64,000 nt of DNA from Pagrus major. Lineage: Eukaryota; Chordata; Actinopteri; Spariformes; Sparidae. Both the position numbers and the translations under genes were made by a program. Positions 62,332-64,000 of the stretch are shown in pieces (the first letter of the stretch is position 1; the number at the start of each line of letters is the position of its first letter). A model generated the notes under the pieces. The model was given only the letters and a program-made list of their open reading frames with translations, was not told the DNA's origin and did no database searches. Location: NCBI RefSeq assembly GCF_040436345.1, contig NC_133230.1:20532197-20596196 (forward strand), in the 5' to 3' direction.

Positions 62332-63586
62332 TGTACATGCACAGTGTGTGGATTATATACCCACAGGAAGTACCAATAACACACTGAACAGGAGAATGTG
62401 TCGAGGAATGTGAACAAAATAAACGGTGGATGGGAGTTATATTATATTCTCCATTAGAGAGCCGCAGTGACAGGGTGACCAAGAGGACACCATTGTTCTA
62501 AAAGGGAAACCCAGGTGCTTCCAGCCACTGTCAATAGCCATATATGCATTGGCTAAGGACAGTTTCAAGAGAGTGATTCACAACAGAAAGCACAAATGAT
62601 TTAGAATCACAAGTATCGAGACTACATAAATTCGAGTTGCATCAGCAATTTTGAGGCTGTTTGTTGATAAATCCCATCCTGTGATTTAATGTAATCAGCA
62701 CTAGTTTAGATCAAGTGTAAACCCACCATGATGTCACCCGTTGGTTTGTGGCCTCAAATTTGGCATTAAGGCTGTCGCCACCTTGGTTTTTTTGGAGCCA
62801 GAAGTGACCATGTTTGGTAGAAAGGGTGGAGCTGAGGAGGATATTGTGCCGTGGTAGTGACTTGTCTCTCACAAGGTAGCCACACCCTAAAATATAATAA
62901 TAATAACAAACATAATTTATAAAATGAACATCATGCTGTATTGAAGAAGACTTGAAGCTAGCAACTGAGGCCATAAACTCAAAAATATGTTTACCGAGGT
63001 AATAAATCAAGTGAGAAGTAGGGTCTTTTTCTCATAAGCTTACATACAATCGGACTTCTTTTTGCAACCAGTGGAGTTTTTAATATAGTTTAAGGTTTAG
63101 ATGCATTATCTTTATACTAAGCTGCAGGCATGTATTTAAATCTACTTGACCTTTACGCTTACCATAACACTGACACGTAACTTTAATGCCAATGGCTGCA
63201 ATGGTTGCTACCTTGGTGCTATGTATGTAGCTGCCAGCTTTGAAAATGACGGTTAAACAGTAGTGATGGCTCATTTCCACAACGGAACAGCTGTGTTACT
63301 GCTAACATACGGCACACCAATGGTTCCCAACATCCCACAAGGTGTTGCAAGATGAATGTGAGGGGTAGCGGGGTGCCATGTAGTCTAGTGGAAGGGAATC
63401 ATTCACTACCAGGTAATTAACTACTGACATGTAACCAATGATGATGGGACACGAGTAAACATAAGTGGTAGACTTCAGGTACAAGGCTGAGCACTGCTGC
63501 AACCCACGATCTTAGTTTTTTATCATACATTTAAACGAGGGTGAATTTCCTATGATATAAAAGTACAGCATATTTCTACTACTACA

Positions 63587-63630
63587 CACACACAAACGGA
63601 CACACACAGACAAACACACACACACACACT
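63587..63630 (+). repeat. Interrupted (CA)n microsatellite
   Basis: CA runs interrupted by AAACGG and GACA, ending in a clean stretch before CTGAGC. Confidence 0.85.
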
Positions 63631-64000
63631 GAGCTATGCTGTAAATCCCTGGTAGTAAAGCAGAATCATTAAGCAGAAGTGAGGTTAACCCCACCCTCTC
63701 TTGGCCACCCCACGTCTCATAACGGACATGAATGAGTCACGAGGACGCTGACGACAGCTCCAGCTGTGACACTGATGAGAAATCATCATTATCAATTAGT
63801 GTCACATATTTATGGGTATGAGAATGGCTGTAGACAGACATTTATAAATAGCATTCCCAGCCACATGGCCAATGTTTGCTTTTTCCACTTTGGTACGCCA
63901 GTCTGACAGTTAACTGTGGGAGCTGGCAGGACAGACACCTACCAGAAGAGTCTCAGAAAAGAGTTGCTAGCATGACTGTTGCTAGTCTCCTAAAAATGTG

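Larger units (their letters stand above)
54661..64000. other. Region upstream of visible pgf exons, no gene recognised
   Basis: These 9.3 kb should be pgf first intron, promoter or intergenic DNA. I searched the minus strand for a start codon plus hydrophobic signal and a phase-0 donor and found no convincing exon. The stretch contains the hairpins, dispersed repeats and microsatellites listed separately. 57520-57860 shares words such as GTGATTTACAGCGGCTC with the MITE interior at 28340. Confidence 0.5.

Overview
The window reads as teleost (ray-finned fish) nuclear DNA. It is AT-rich, with short exons bounded by GT/AG splice sites, long introns, (CA)n microsatellites and many dispersed MITE-like elements typical of fish. 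The genes are co-orthologues of genes on human 14q24.3. No prokaryotic organisation was seen.

Layout. (1) 1.27-19.2 kb, minus strand: tmem63c, an OSCA/TMEM63 mechanosensitive channel. I reassembled it from 21 coding exons with consistent phases (809 codons plus stop). A candidate non-coding first exon lies near 29.9 kb. (2) 33.45-34.37 kb, plus strand: zdhhc22, a DHHC palmitoyltransferase, in two coding exons, divergent from tmem63c. (3) 38.5-40.4 kb, minus strand: cipc, the CLOCK-interacting pacemaker repressor, in three coding exons (357 aa), with a possible non-coding exon near 49.5 kb. (4) 51.38-54.66 kb, minus strand: pgf, placental growth factor of the VEGF/PDGF cystine-knot family. Six coding exons are visible; the signal-peptide exon was not found. 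The relative order and strands of cipc, zdhhc22 and tmem63c match my memory of the mammalian arrangement. The four genes have no obvious joint biochemical pathway; they are neighbours by synteny.

The most unusual structure is at 41.28-48.77 kb, upstream of cipc's first coding exon and probably in its first intron. A 5.66-kb hierarchical satellite (half-units of about 21 bp, then 43 bp, then a 162-bp higher-order unit, then a 997-bp super-repeat) sits inside AT-rich shoulders. The shoulders carry a dispersed 17-bp motif, TGTCAAGTGGTGTAACC, in both orientations, a 22-bp perfect palindrome and a 30-bp perfect hairpin. The outer edges carry matching inverted termini next to TA. It looks like a large non-autonomous DNA transposon that captured or generated a satellite.

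The rest is introns and intergenic DNA with a decayed piggyBac transposase, several TIR-bearing MITEs, one hAT-like element with a target-site duplication, a LINE-like tail, a tRNA-like sequence, microsatellites and a strong G-quadruplex candidate. All exon boundaries were read by eye from splice sites and phase, without alignment software.
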